A stretch of DNA of 11,721 bases, taken from the NCBI GenBank assembly GCA_001598975.1, contig BBXU01000178.1:1-11721 (forward strand). Reading direction: 5' to 3'. Shown in pieces: positions 1 to 10,600 of this stretch. Positions within the stretch are counted from its first letter, which is position 1; each line of letters opens with the position of its first letter. The position numbers and the translations under genes are program-made. The notes beneath the pieces are model-generated. The model was not told where the DNA came from. It saw only the letters and a program-made list of their open reading frames with translations, and did no database searches. This DNA comes from Parachlorella kessleri (lineage: Eukaryota; Chlorophyta; Trebouxiophyceae; Chlorellales; Chlorellaceae).

Positions 1-87
1 ACCCACCCACCCACCCACACATCGTCTGCAGGTCAGGATGGCGTGCAACATCTCCGAGTCTGGATAGCAGCCATTGACCTCACAGTG
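1..87. repeat. CCCA microsatellite (1-18) and 3' flank of the zinc-finger gene
   Basis: The first 18 bases are tandem CCCA units. The remainder up to the stop codon at 88-90 should be 3' UTR of the left gene. No TGTAA (TTACA on plus) is visible, so its poly(A) site is probably beyond the left edge. A last small exon outside the window cannot be excluded. Confidence 0.6.
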
Positions 88-3000
88 TCACAGGCAGCCA
101 TATTTGTTAGGCTTACCAGGCTGAGGCGCCGGCTTGGCCGTCGGGGCTTGAACCACTGGGTTGAACTTCACAGCTGCAGGGCGGCTGGTTTTGGCCGCTG
201 GCTTCGCCTGTGGTGCTGCAAGCTGGCTGCTCGCCATCCCTGCCTGGGCATGTGCTGCTGCAAGCTGCTTGTTCCTGGGCGGGGCGTGGACCGCTGCGGG
301 CTGATCAAATCCAGGAGGGTATTGCGGCAACAGGAGCTCCCCCTCTTCCACTTCCTCTTCGTCCCCTGCCGCCAACGGCCCACCGCCAGATCCCATCCCT
401 CTGGCTCCTCTGTCGCCTGCTTGAGCATTGGTTGGCCCCACCATTTTGACCGCTCTGTCGCCGGGCCTTGACGAGCCTGTTGCCACACCGCACTGCCCAG
501 CCTGAGCCTGGCCGGACACCAAGGGAGCGCTGGGTAATGCTCTGCTGGAGGTGGCACGTGCAGCTTGCTGCGGGCCGGGCTCAGCATGGCCCAGAGCAGC
601 TGTTGCCGCTGCAGGAACAGCTGCACCGGCCGCTTTCGTCGGCTGTTGTGCCTGCTGGGCTGGTAGCTGCTCAGAGCCCGACACCGCCCGTGCCCCCAGG
701 GGCACGGTGTTACTGCCTGAGCTGTGTCGCACCCTAGGCGTGATGCGAGGTCGTGGGGCCCTCTCTGACTCTGGGCGGGCTCCCTGGTTCATCGCAATGT
801 CTGCTGCGTGTGCAGTAGCACCCGCTCCCTTGCCTGCAGCCGGGCCAACCCCCACCGCTGCCCCACCAAGCAAGCCCTCGCCTGATGCCTTCGCTTGGCT
901 CTTGCCGCTGCTGCCCTTCTGCTTTCCTCCCGTGCCCTGAGATGCAAGACCGGCAGCATCAGCTGTACGTTTCTGCCCTGGCGCTGCTGCATGTGTACTA
1001 GCGGCAGCTGCAGCCTGCTTTGTAGCGAGTGCCGGCTCACGGCCAGGTGCCTTCCATGGCTGCTGGTTCTGCTGCTGCTGAGGTTGAGCCAGTTGGACTT
1101 GCTGCTGCCGCTGCTCTTGATGATTCTGTTGCTGCTGAGGTTGATCCGGTTTGCCTTGGTGCTGTCGCTTCTGCTGCTGAGGTTCATCATGATCGCCCTG
1201 ACGCTGCTGCTGCTGCTGCTGTCCCTGCATATGATGGGACTGCTGGGGGTGCTGTGCCTGTGCCTGTGCCTGTGCCTGTGGCTGAGCCTGGGCACGGTGC
1301 CACTGATACTTGTGCTTTCGCGCTTGCTGCTGATCTTGCAACACAGGCTGGGACAGTAGGGGTTGCTGCTGCTGCTGCTGATCTTGCTGCTGCCGCTGCT
1401 GCTGGTGGGTCTGCTGTTGTGCCACCCCTTCTGCGGCGTGGCTGCCAGCAGTGCCCCCAGCCTGCCGCAAACCGTTGCCATCACCAGTGACCAGGTGCTG
1501 CTGCTGGGGCACAACCTGCATATCGAAGAAACCCCATCCTATCAAATACCCTCCACCTGGGCATCGTGACTGACACAGCTCTCCCGCACGGGAACATGTT
1601 GACTTAGCCCAGCCCACATGAGTGAGCAGATGGTTGGCTATGCAACAGAAGAAGCACATGCAGGCTTGCCCTCGCATTGCACTGTAACCTTGCTCAAACA
1701 GAAGGCCTGGGAAAGCTGGCTGGGTGCTTGGCTGATGGAGCACACACACTGCTGCACCATGCCACCTTGACATGCACTGACACCCCAATTGCCTACCATG
1801 CTTGCTCCAGCACCCTTGTCTGCCTGTGGCTGCTGCGGCTGCGCCTGTGGTCGCTTACGCTGCCGCTGCTGCTGCTGCTGCTGATCCTCTGCAGCCGCCC
1901 GCTGCCGAACCCTCCCCCGCCAGCCCCTGCTGCTCCTCAACACCTGCCTGGCGGCGGTGAGTGGACACCACAGGTACAGATCGGTGGTCTGGGCCTGCCC
2001 CGGGCCCACCCGCAGCAGCTGATGGGGCCAGCACCGCCTCATCTGCTGCCTGCACTGCCGAGGGCGCTACTGGGGCTGCTTCTGCTGCTGCTTGGGAAGG
2101 TACTGCCACAGAACCAGCTGCAAGGCTGCGGAGGAAGCTAGAAACGGTGGCAAAGTGCTTGCTGCCTTCCATGTGTTTTAGGAAGCCGGACGCGCTGGTA
2201 ATGGCCATGCCACAGGCGAAGCAGGGCCAGTTCTGCGCCTGAGCCTTGTCAAAGGCCTGCCGCTCCTTCTTGGTCAGGGTTGCCTTCCCTGTCAGCCCTG
2301 CAAAGACAATGTCCCTCTTCGAGATTGGATACAATGTAGCATACTCAGCAAACGCCACAATGGTTATGTATAATCGCCTGAACGTGCAAAGCCGGCTATA
2401 GTGGAGGCTTACTCTGAGCGGACCCAATTTGAAGGTGGCAGCCACTAGAAGACAAGCTGGCTCAATCTTCATATCTCAGCAACCCAAGCCAGGCTTCATA
2501 AGTCAGGGCCTGTTACTAATTCCCCCATTTCCTCACCTTCAACCATTCTGCACAGTGCAGTGAGCCTTCGCCAGTGCTCGCTGCTACTCAGGTGCTGGAG
2601 ATACTCCCCTTGCCCTGGAAGTGTGATACCGCACGGTGGACAGATGCGCGGCAGCGCCTCCAGATCGCTTGCCGTCATGCCTGCAGCCCCAGCGACAGCA
2701 CAGCACATGCAAGCGCCTCATGGTAGGCATGCATAACAAGCGCCTTATGGTAGGCATGCATAAGCAAAGCCCTAAGAGCACCTTGCTGTGAGAGTGGTAT
2801 GCCCTTTCAGGTGCCAGGCGCTGAGGGAGGACCGCAGAAAGCCGTTTCTTGGTGTAACCGCAGGCTGTCATGCACATGACCTCCCACCACTTTACCATTG
2901 ACGACATGCAAAGTAGACAGCGAACAAATGCCACTTACTGCTCGGCACAGCGCCAGCCATGAAGCCAGATGTAAGGAGGCTCACAGAGGGCGAAGGCTGC

Positions 3001-5319
3001 CGTGCTCGCCCCCCTTCTCCCTCCCCCTGCTGTCCCCCGCGCCTGCCGGTCTGCCCTGCCTCCACTGCAGCAGCCGAGCCGACCTTTGCTGCCAGGGTGC
3101 TGTCACGCTGGGCGGCCTGCTTGGGAGCTGCAGCTTCAGCAGCAGCCTGCCCTAGGCCAGGAGCCCGTGGGGCAGCTTGGCCAGGCACAGGCTTCCCTGC
3201 TAAAGGGATTGCCGCTGCTGCTGGGGGAGCTGCTGGAACCGATTTTGCTGTGTTGGTGGCAACGACTGCTGCCCTTGCAGCGCCGGCAGCGCCAGCGGGT
3301 GCAAGGCCCCCATTGACACCTGGGGCGGCCTCAACACGGAGCCTTTTGGCCACTGGTCCCTGCTGCTGCGCATGCTGCCGCTGTGGCCCCTCTCCGTGCT
3401 GGATGTGCTGGGCCTGCTGGGTCTGCACCTTGGTTGCGTTGTCCAGATGGATGGCAAGCCCTGGCGAGGGGAGGCGATCAAACACGGAGGCAGGCTTTCT
3501 AGCAATGCCAAGGCTGAAGCTCACCCGGCCCCCCGACTGGGCACCACTGCTCCAGGAGGCAGCCGACCCAGGCCGACCATGCTGCTCTGCCTGCTGCTGC
3601 TGCCGCCGCTGCTGCTGCCCTTGCCCCGGCCGCTGCTCCTGCTGTTGCTGCTGGGGTAGATCCGGCCCATGGCTGGGCCTCATTGCAGTGGCGTGCCCTA
3701 CCTCCTGTGCTACAGGCTCGCTGCGAGCCGGGGCTTCTCCCACAAGAGCCCCTTTGCCCAACCATCCTGGTGGCGGCCCAGTCTGCAGGCCATCCTGCGG
3801 CCCTGCCTCCTGTTCCGCTGACCGTGACCGCTGCGGAGGCAGGGCTGGCTGCTGCTTACCGCCTCTACTGGCCAAGTCAGCAGCCTCGCCTGGTTGGCTG
3901 GCAGCAGTGGCAGTGGCAGTGAGTGCAGCCTGCAATCCCCCAACTTCCTGCCCCAGTGCCTCCTCATAGGCGCCAGCTGCTCCAGCTGCCAGCAGAACTC
4001 TGACAGCAGGGGCTGGATGGTCCACGGGCTCGCTGGGCTGTTGGGAGCAGACAAGCTGCCGATCCTGGTGCTCCACAGCATCCACAGCATGCCTCTGGGC
4101 TGCCTGCAGTACATCGGTGGTCCCACCCGGCTGTGCGCTGACATTACCTGCTGGCCTCTCTGCTACCACATCAGACAGCGGCGCAGCATCCGCGCCGGCA
4201 GCTGTTGAGCCCAGCGGGGCTGTCACCGCCAGCAGAGGCTGCAGCAGGGTTGCCTGTTGCTGGGCGATTGCCCCAGCTGGCAGAGGCGCAGGCTGCCGGG
4301 TTGCCGCATCATCACTTAAAACGGTAGGCTGGGCTTCTGCTGCCCTTTCTTCTGCTAGTTCTCCTGCTCCCGCGCCTGCTATGGGCGGCGCAAGGAGTGC
4401 ACCTCCAAGGACGGCACGTATCTCGGCTCGGAGGTCTGGCAGGGCCTGTTGCAGCTGCGCTCTGATGCTGCTGTCTATCTGCGCTTGCAACTCTGGACCA
4501 AGTACCACTGCGCTGGTCCCGCCATGCTGGCCCTGCTGGTGGCTGGGTACAAGGCTGCTGTGCCCGGCTGGCAAGCCAGATACAACTGGCCCGTCCACCA
4601 CCTGATGGTGTTGGACTGATGGCTGCAAGAGCCCCAGAGTGTCGCTGAACAGATGCAGTTGCTGTGACAACGCTGCAACCTGGCGTCCAAGCTCCTCTAT
4701 AGACGGTTGGTCACCTGCATTCACAAGCAGCAGGCCCTGAGGTATAACTTGTCAGTCAAATGCATACATCACATCCAGCTGCAGAGCAGCCCGTGTGAGG
4801 GCGACTCCAGTGGAGGACAGGGTTCCCACTGGCTGTATGAGGAGCACAGACGCCTTGAAACAGCACGAGCCCCGCCCCTTGCGAGTACCTCAACAGCAGG
4901 GACCATACGAGGGCAGGGAAGCTGGCAACAGGCAACGCAGTCGCAGTGGTCAAGCGCACCTGCTGCGTAGACAAGCTCCTGCCTGCTTGGCGGTTGCCGG
5001 CCTCCAGCCTGGCGTGCAAGGGCTAGTTGCACTTCCAGGTCCTCTGCGCAGCAAAACGGCACGGCAAAATACAGAACTCAGTAACACACAGCTGCCTCAT
5101 CTGTCTACCTGCAAACCAAGCTCGTGTACCTATGGCGCCCCACAGCCTTTCTATCTCTTTGTCATCCTCGGCTTGGACGGCACCCAGCTCAGCCTTCAGC
5201 CGCGCATTCTCCGCTTTGAGCAGCTGCAGCTCCACAAGGGCGGACACCTGAGCGCCTCTGTGCAGTAGCCTGTCTACCGCTGTGTCTAACAACGTCCCAG
5301 AAACCATCCCAGGGTTCAT
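88..5319 (-). CDS. Gln-rich protein with coiled coil and two JAZ/U1-type C2H2 zinc fingers (6 exons)
   Basis: Exons, in transcript order: 5319-5130, 4714-2939, 2680-2537, 2297-2010, 1888-1797, 1515-88. All phases agree and give 1305 residues. The start is the first ATG after in-frame stops (TGA TGA AGC ATG). Residues about 28-60 form a leucine-zipper-like coiled coil (LLKAENARLKAEL, Leu/Val every seventh residue, Asn at a core position) without a preceding basic region. A second helical stretch follows at about 68-95. Residues 418-443 are Gln-rich; SVFDRL is at 473-478. Zinc finger 1 is CPPC...H...H at 669-691 and finger 2 is CFAC...H...H at 729-751. Both have the C-X2-C-X12-H-X5-H spacing of fingers that bind double-stranded RNA or join ribonucleoproteins. 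The last 475 residues are poly-Gln, Gln-Ala repeats and Ala/Pro-rich, ending GKPNKYGCL. A nuclear nucleic-acid-binding role is inferred. The exon 1888-1797 and its borders are the least certain part; I recognise no full-length family. Confidence 0.78.
1050..1430. repeat. CTG/CAG trinucleotide tracts and TGCCTG hexamer run encoding Gln-rich protein
   Basis: There are several CTG runs on the plus strand (CAG on the coding minus strand), among them 1202-1221 and 1365-1382, interrupted by other codons. A (TGCCTG)n-like run at about 1252-1281 encodes alternating Gln-Ala. These sit in the last exon of the zinc-finger gene. Similar shorter tracts occur at about 1862-1883 and 3590-3655. Such runs commonly vary in length between strains. 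Confidence 0.9.
1889..2009 (-). other. Short intron that switches frame between poly-Ala and poly-Gln
   Basis: The proposed 121-base intron runs from GCGG|GTGGGC to GGCTGCAG|AG, with a CTCAC branch-like site inside. Removing it moves the zinc-finger frame into the one reading the following CAG run as Gln (DQQQQQQRQRKRP). If it is kept, the zinc-finger frame stays open, reads the run as eight Ala and stops at 1857-1855. A strong GTAAGC donor-like sequence overlaps that stop, so a third splice pattern is possible. Confidence 0.5.
2711..2764. repeat. Two tandem copies of a 27-bp repeat inside an intron
   Basis: Copies at 2711-2737 and 2738-2764 differ at two positions. Each begins AAGCGCC and contains GGTAGGCATGCATAA, including the palindrome GCATGC. 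They lie in the intron 2938-2681 of the zinc-finger gene, about 30 bases upstream of the acceptor for the first finger exon in transcript direction. Confidence 0.9.
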
Positions 5320-6109
5320 GCTTCATCAAGCAGGCATGTCAGGTCGGTACCGTATCGCAAGCAGCGCGCTACTAGTAAACGACAGGCAACAACCAGTCTC
5401 TGCACTAGTGTATGCAACAGGGATGCAAGCCCATCCATCAAGCCGTACAGCTTTTTACCACCGCATGGACGGCACGGCTGGCGCGGGCACCTTCACATAG
5501 TCAAATGGCAGGCCTTCTTCTTTGACATCAGTCCCATGTTGAACTGCTGACGGTGCAGTTTGTGCAATAAAGTGATCCGAGTATGCAACTCCTCCAGGCT
5601 CAGGCAGGCACAGTCATATGAAATTGTCTGTATCCTGCTAGGCATTCATAGGTGGCACTTCTATAAGTATGGGGTTAACCGTCCTGCAATCAGGGTTGAA
5701 AACAAATGGAATGCATTTGCAAGAATGCAGTCCACGAACATCCACTCGAAAGGTCACAAATCACAGGACAAGGACGGCTGAAAAAGCTAAGAAGATACAG
5801 CTGCACAAGACAGTATAGAGTTGAATTGCAACTCTACAGCAAAAGATGTCAAAACAACAGACTTAAGAAACAGTATCGGATGTTGGGCAGCTCCAACAAC
5901 TACGAGTCACTTGCCTCAACTCTCACGGCTACAATGCAACTTGACAAAGTAAGAACCTTCCCTTGTACATGTGGCATGCTATAGTGTTGCCAACTCTATG
6001 AACACATGAACTAACTGCTTCACACTGCAGCTGGTCACTATACAGTTGAGTCGCGCTGCGAGTTCTAATACAACCAAGCACTGGTCACACCACACCAAAG
6101 CGGAATGCC
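5320..6109. other. Intergenic region upstream of the zinc-finger/Gln-rich gene
   Basis: No coding region is supported here. Open frames are short, start at arbitrary positions and lack recognisable motifs. Base composition is noticeably more A+T-rich than in the flanking genes. The part next to 5319 must hold the promoter and 5' UTR of the left gene. A TATAAG-like element exists around 5661 on the plus strand, but I could not identify a core promoter on the minus strand with confidence. Two in-frame TGA codons lie just upstream of the ATG at 5319. Confidence 0.6.
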
Positions 6110-6188
6110 CTAGGTTAGCCACACATCTATCACCTGAAGCAGGCGCCACTCATGTTCTTGCCCCAATGTGACCCCAACAGCCTGTTCT

Positions 6189-6620
6189 TCAAAGCCAGCT
6201 CCAGTCATAGTGACCGAAGCGATCCCAGTCGGCATCTTTGACAGCAAGCTTACGCCCGCCTCCTGCAAGAACAGAAACAACAGTAGGGTCACCTCCCTGC
6301 AAAGCATAGTCGGCTGCCTGCTTGGGCTAGCCAGCCTACGCAGGTATAAGGAGCACACAATGATTCCGTACAAGCAAGAAAGCAAAGGATGAAAGTTTAC
6401 CTGGGCAGTTGGCACGGGGTGCTCCCTTGCCAGCCTCAGTGCAGCACCGGTCATGCTGGCACTCGTGCCGCCGTTTGCTGGGGTGACTCCTTCGGATGTG
6501 GAGGAGCTTCGAGCGTCCCAGACGCGTGTGATGCTCATGCTGGTGGAACAGGGTGGCCAGTGACATGTGGTCCAGAGATTGCACCACCCGCGCGGGTGAG
6601 TCTTGCTTGCCGGACACAAA
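6189..6620 (-). CDS. Possible small spliced gene, function unknown (partial model)
   Basis: This is a candidate only. An exon-like segment 6620-6401 starts after a CTTGCAG acceptor with the open frame FVSGKQDSPARVVQSLDHM and ends at a CCCAG|GTAAAC donor. The next acceptor, TTCTGTTCTTGCAG, precedes 6262. Splicing in the first frame gives a C-terminus containing KDADWDRFGHYDW and a TGA at 6191-6189. In a second frame the same splice is also open (EHPVPTAQ joined to EAGVSLLSKMPTG) and continues to a TAG at 6110. Both look moderately coding. The second has a faint resemblance to the end of amidase-family proteins, which I do not trust. No start codon or family is assigned. It could be a decayed gene, a UTR or chance. 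Confidence 0.25.
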
Positions 6621-7443
6621 CTGCAAGCGTGTTTGTTACAGCAGTACCACCCGCCAATACTTACTGGGTCCCAAGGGTGCTTTAGAGCTAGCCGCGCCCT
6701 CGCTGCTGTAGTCCTGCTTTGGTTTAAGTTAAGAAAGACTAACACATACCTTAGAGAAGGACAGTATTAAGCAAGCTAAGGTGGACTTGGGTACCGGCAT
6801 ATAGTTGTTGAAGCAGCCTCTGGATAGCCATATGACAGAGCGTTCTATTACGTGGCAGAGACAAGATCGAATAGTCATATGAGCTCGCTAAACCCTGAGC
6901 CTGGTCGGCGCTCCAGACACTGAGTGCCACTGTGCCCTGTGGGAGGCAGGAGGACATCAAAACAGGGAAGGTTGGCAGGAGTTTACCTGGGACACATGCA
7001 ATTCCCCTGGCTTTGCTTGTAGCATGATCCCAAAGCCGGCAGCAAACCGGTGTTAAAAAGATTAGTACACACAGTACAGATCTTGCATGCTACGGAACAA
7101 CAGGAGCGGCACGAATCAAAACATCGAGGTATTATCACATCATTTCGACCTCACTCTTGGATGTTCCACTTCCGAAGCATGGCCTATCTCATACTATCAA
7201 TAGAAGGCACATTCGAGAGTTGGTTTCAAGGGCATGTGTATATGTAGGCGAAGAGATTGTATGTCCATCCTACCTGCGTCAAAACCACATTTGCCACTAC
7301 CTAACACATTGCATTTCTGCCAGGCCAAAAAGCCCACCCATGCCAGCACGGGAGCACACACCAGACCCACCCCACTACATAGCGAAACCCCAGAAGAAGG
7401 GGTCCCACCCTCCAGCATCAACAAATACACTTCGATCCCCAGC
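6621..7443. other. Gene-poor, A+T-richer stretch after PRODH
   Basis: I see no convincing gene here. The minus strand has short exon-like pieces: ATG at 7025 to a CCCAG|GTAAAC donor (7025-6987), an acceptor CCCACAG at 6937 followed by an open stretch, and an exon-like piece 6819-6750 ending at a strong AAG|GTATGT donor. That donor is in phase with the acceptor at 6621. They could be upstream exons of the weak candidate gene at 6189-6620, but the frames do not connect into one clean model. Confidence 0.4.
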
Positions 7444-7448
7444 TTACA
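7444..7448 (-). promoter_or_regulatory. Candidate poly(A) signal (TGTAA) of PRODH
   Basis: TTACA on the plus strand is TGTAA on the minus strand, the usual polyadenylation signal of chlorophycean algae. It lies about 160 bases after the PRODH stop codon and is the only copy between 7449 and 7610 and this point. A five-base match can easily arise by chance, and the signal is standard only if the organism is a chlorophycean. Confidence 0.35.
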
Positions 7449-7610
7449 ACAGGCACACACCTAGCGCTGCCCCATACAAAGCCTCGCCAGTCGCCGCCCA
7501 GCAGCCCATGATTCTACACAGCCTTGCAAGCACGAGGCGTGACACCCGTCAGGATTGCCCACCAACACACACGCCTCAGCTCAGCCCTGCGCCGGCACTT
7601 CCCATGCTGC

Positions 7611-10600
7611 TCACTTGCCACCCAGCAGGCGGCGCTTGAGCTCAGCGCGCATCATGCCCATCTCCGCGCCCACGCCGCCCAGCATGTCAGAGTTCTCCTG
7701 GGCGCGGCGGACCAGGTAGGGCAGCACCTCGTCCACGGCGCCAAAGGGCACGTACTTGTAGGCCTGCGGGGCCCGGCCGGGAAAGGCACGCAAGGTGATG
7801 GGTGCGGCAAGCCGCCTGCCGTGTGGCTGTTAGGCCAGAGAACCAAGCAGCTGGCTGCGGTAGTTTATGCGCCCTCCTAAAGTGAATGGGCGTGGGCCTC
7901 ACCATCCAGGCACTGTGCCTGGAAAGCAGGAAACCACAAGGCCCTCACCCGCATTACTCCAAAACCGTCGCAGCCCAGCCAGCTATGTAGCAGCCAGCAC
8001 TTCCTGGGGCATGACAAGGCTGACACAGACAAGAGTCCTGCCCTCCATCTCGAACAGGGTAGCCCGAACTACCCACCACGCCCTCCACGCACAGAGTGCC
8101 CCTGGCTCACCCCGTAGCCGTTCTGCCCCAGCGTGAAGGACAGGTGGTCGGCCATGCCCAGCAGCTGCCCAAAGTAGACGCCCGAGGAGGGCGGAAGCCC
8201 CAGCTCGCCCATCAGCGCCACCGCCTTCTCGATGGACTCCTGGCTGTGGGTCGCGATCATGACCTCCGCACCCTCGCCGCGCACACGGCGGATCACCTCC
8301 GCGGCATTTCTGCAGGGAGGGGCCATGGCCAGGCGGGGGCGGCACTTTGCACTTCTGCCCTCCGGCACCTTGGTACTCCTGTCCCACAGCACGGCGCGGC
8401 AGGGGGCATCAGGGGCAGCTCATGGGTGGACATGGAAGCCATGAGAAGGAGCGAGATAGCTGAAGGAGGGGCCTAGCGCCGGGGTGTCGAGGGATGACAA
8501 CCGCAAGGGAGAGCACCGCAAATTGCGGCATCAGAGACCGTAGGGCTTGCATTTGGGTTTGAAAATGGACTAATAGGGCATAGAGGTGAAGACTTGCTTG
8601 ACTGGACAGGTAATGTTGCTGTAGCTCTGTGTTTGCTTCGTGACGGGAGCTACGGTTGAGCAGAGCGCCAGCCTCCGAGGGTGTGGCCCCAATCAGACGC
8701 ACAAGCACAAGCTAGTACAGCCTCGCCACTCAGGCTGCTCTGGGCACCTGTCAAAAGAGGCGTCAGTGTCGCCCTTGGTGTCGTGGATGGGGGAGGGATA
8801 GCCCCGCTCCTTGGCCCGCTGGCGCTCCAGCACCATGTACGCACCACGCACCAGCTTGGCGCCAAACCTGTAGCCCTGCACCCCAGCAGACACAGCGCTG
8901 GACTAGCATGAACACACACAGGGCATAGCAAGCTTGAGCCCCGGCAGGTGACAGCAAAAGCCGGCAGCCCCAACAAGGAGTCACCCCCGTCAGAATCCCC
9001 AGGCCACCTTGTTAGTAAAGAAACTACGGTCCTAAAGCACAGCTCGGTAAGGGCTTTGCACCAGCTGAGCTCTCTCTCTTCAGGGTGCACGCCGGCCTTG
9101 CCTCGCGCTTTGCACGCTCCAGGTCCACCAGCAGCCTCTCGTGGGAGTCCTTCAGGTAGCACTGGTACGTGTTGAAAATCACCGGCTCCTCCCTGCACAC
9201 CAACCACCCCGCCTCTCACCTCACACCTAGTACAGCAGCCAGTGTGGGACCTGGCAGATCCCACGCAGGCAGGCAGGCGCCGCTTACAGCTTGCTTTGAA
9301 GTCTGACACTCTCCGCGGCTGCCCCCCACTATGCACCTGTGCGGCGGTGAGCCGCGCCGCACAGTACCGCCTGCTCACTTGTTGTACTTCTCCTGGAGCA
9401 TGATGGTGGTGTTGTCGATGGCCGGCTGGAAGTAGGTGTGCTCTGCATCTATCATCAGCCGCACCTTGCCCTGCAAGGTCCAGGAAGAACGTGGTTCTAC
9501 ATAGGGGGACTCAACCACAGCGACACTGCCGCCTTCTAAAACTTTCCGCCGCGTACTTAGGCCTAAACTGATGGTCCGCAGTGTCCAAATGAACGTGCTA
9601 TGCTGGAAATGAGCTTGGCAACCACAGCCCACAGGGGCCTGCCGCAACGTGTCCAGTGTACCCCTCACCATGCTCGGAAACCAGCATCCAGTCCCCGCCC
9701 TCATTAAAGAAACACAGTGGCCAGCCCCTGCCCCCTCCCTACCTCTGCAGCAATGTCAGCCAGCGTCTCCACCCTGCGCATCATGTTGCGCAGCAGCTGC
9801 TCCTCCTCGTCGTTCAGGGCCGCCCGCGAGAAGGGCCCCTCCGAGCGGCACCGCTTGGCGATGGCCTGGGTATCAAAGGCCGTCACCTGCACGGGTGTAG
9901 GTGTGGCGGCAGCAGTCAGGCAGCAGTGAAATGCAAGGGCACATGTGTTAGGGTCTGGTGGATGAAACAAACCCTAACAAGCAACTTGCATGTAACCGTA
10001 ACCCTGGCCCAGAGACAAGTCACGGCTGGCTCCCACAAGAGCATGCGGCCTTCATACCAACGCAGACAGCTGCTCAGTGACAGCGATGGAAGAGGGCTCA
10101 CTCACCCTCTTGGTCCAGCTGATCCAGTCGATCTTGCCATCGTTGTCCACATCCATATGCTCAAAAATCTGCAGGGGCAAGGACAGCTCTGATGGACACC
10201 ACAGAGGCAGGCCCACATGCTGCTGCTGCTACCAGGCTGACGGGGCCTCCCAGGAGCTCGCACGAGCAGGCAGCCTGTTGCCCCCGGGCAAATGTCTTTG
10301 AGCATCAGTCTTTGAGCCATCACGGCGCAGCACAATACACACGCTTCACCTGGGCAGCCAGAGGCGACACAACCTTGCTGCCAAAAAGGCAGGGAACAGC
10401 AACCTGCCGCAGTTCCAGACTTACCACCGCCGTGCCCATGCCTGGCCTACTAAATGCACCAGCGCACACAAGCAGGGCGGCCGCAGCAACCCACCCACCC
10501 ACCCACCCCCATCACCCACTGCTTTCAACAGCGCTCGCGCTCCATTGCCCCCCACTGGCAACTCTCCCCCCACCCCAGTGGTGGCAGGCTGTCTCGCCCA

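Noticed and set aside
1516..1796. Upstream extension of the last-exon open frame, with many Cys and His residues
   Set aside because: It has no ATG at its 5' end, no ordered motif, and lies between a phase-0 donor (ATG|GTAGGC) and a phase-0 acceptor (ATATGCAG|GTT). I treat it as intron.
2959..3969. Long plus-strand open frame (336 codons) and other long plus-strand frames at 468-1490 and 4117-4605
   Set aside because: They are antisense to CAG/GCA-rich exons of the minus-strand gene. The translations are Leu/Cys/Pro/Ala-rich without motifs, and the minus strand has matching splice phases and zinc fingers.
6110..6262. Amidase-like C-terminus in the frame ending at 6110
   Set aside because: Resemblance is limited to a loose pattern (VGV...LLQV), with no amidase Ser-Ser-Lys signature anywhere nearby.
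7524..8476. Plus-strand open frames opposite PRODH
   Set aside because: They are mirror frames of conserved PRODH exons; the minus-strand translation matches family motifs residue by residue.
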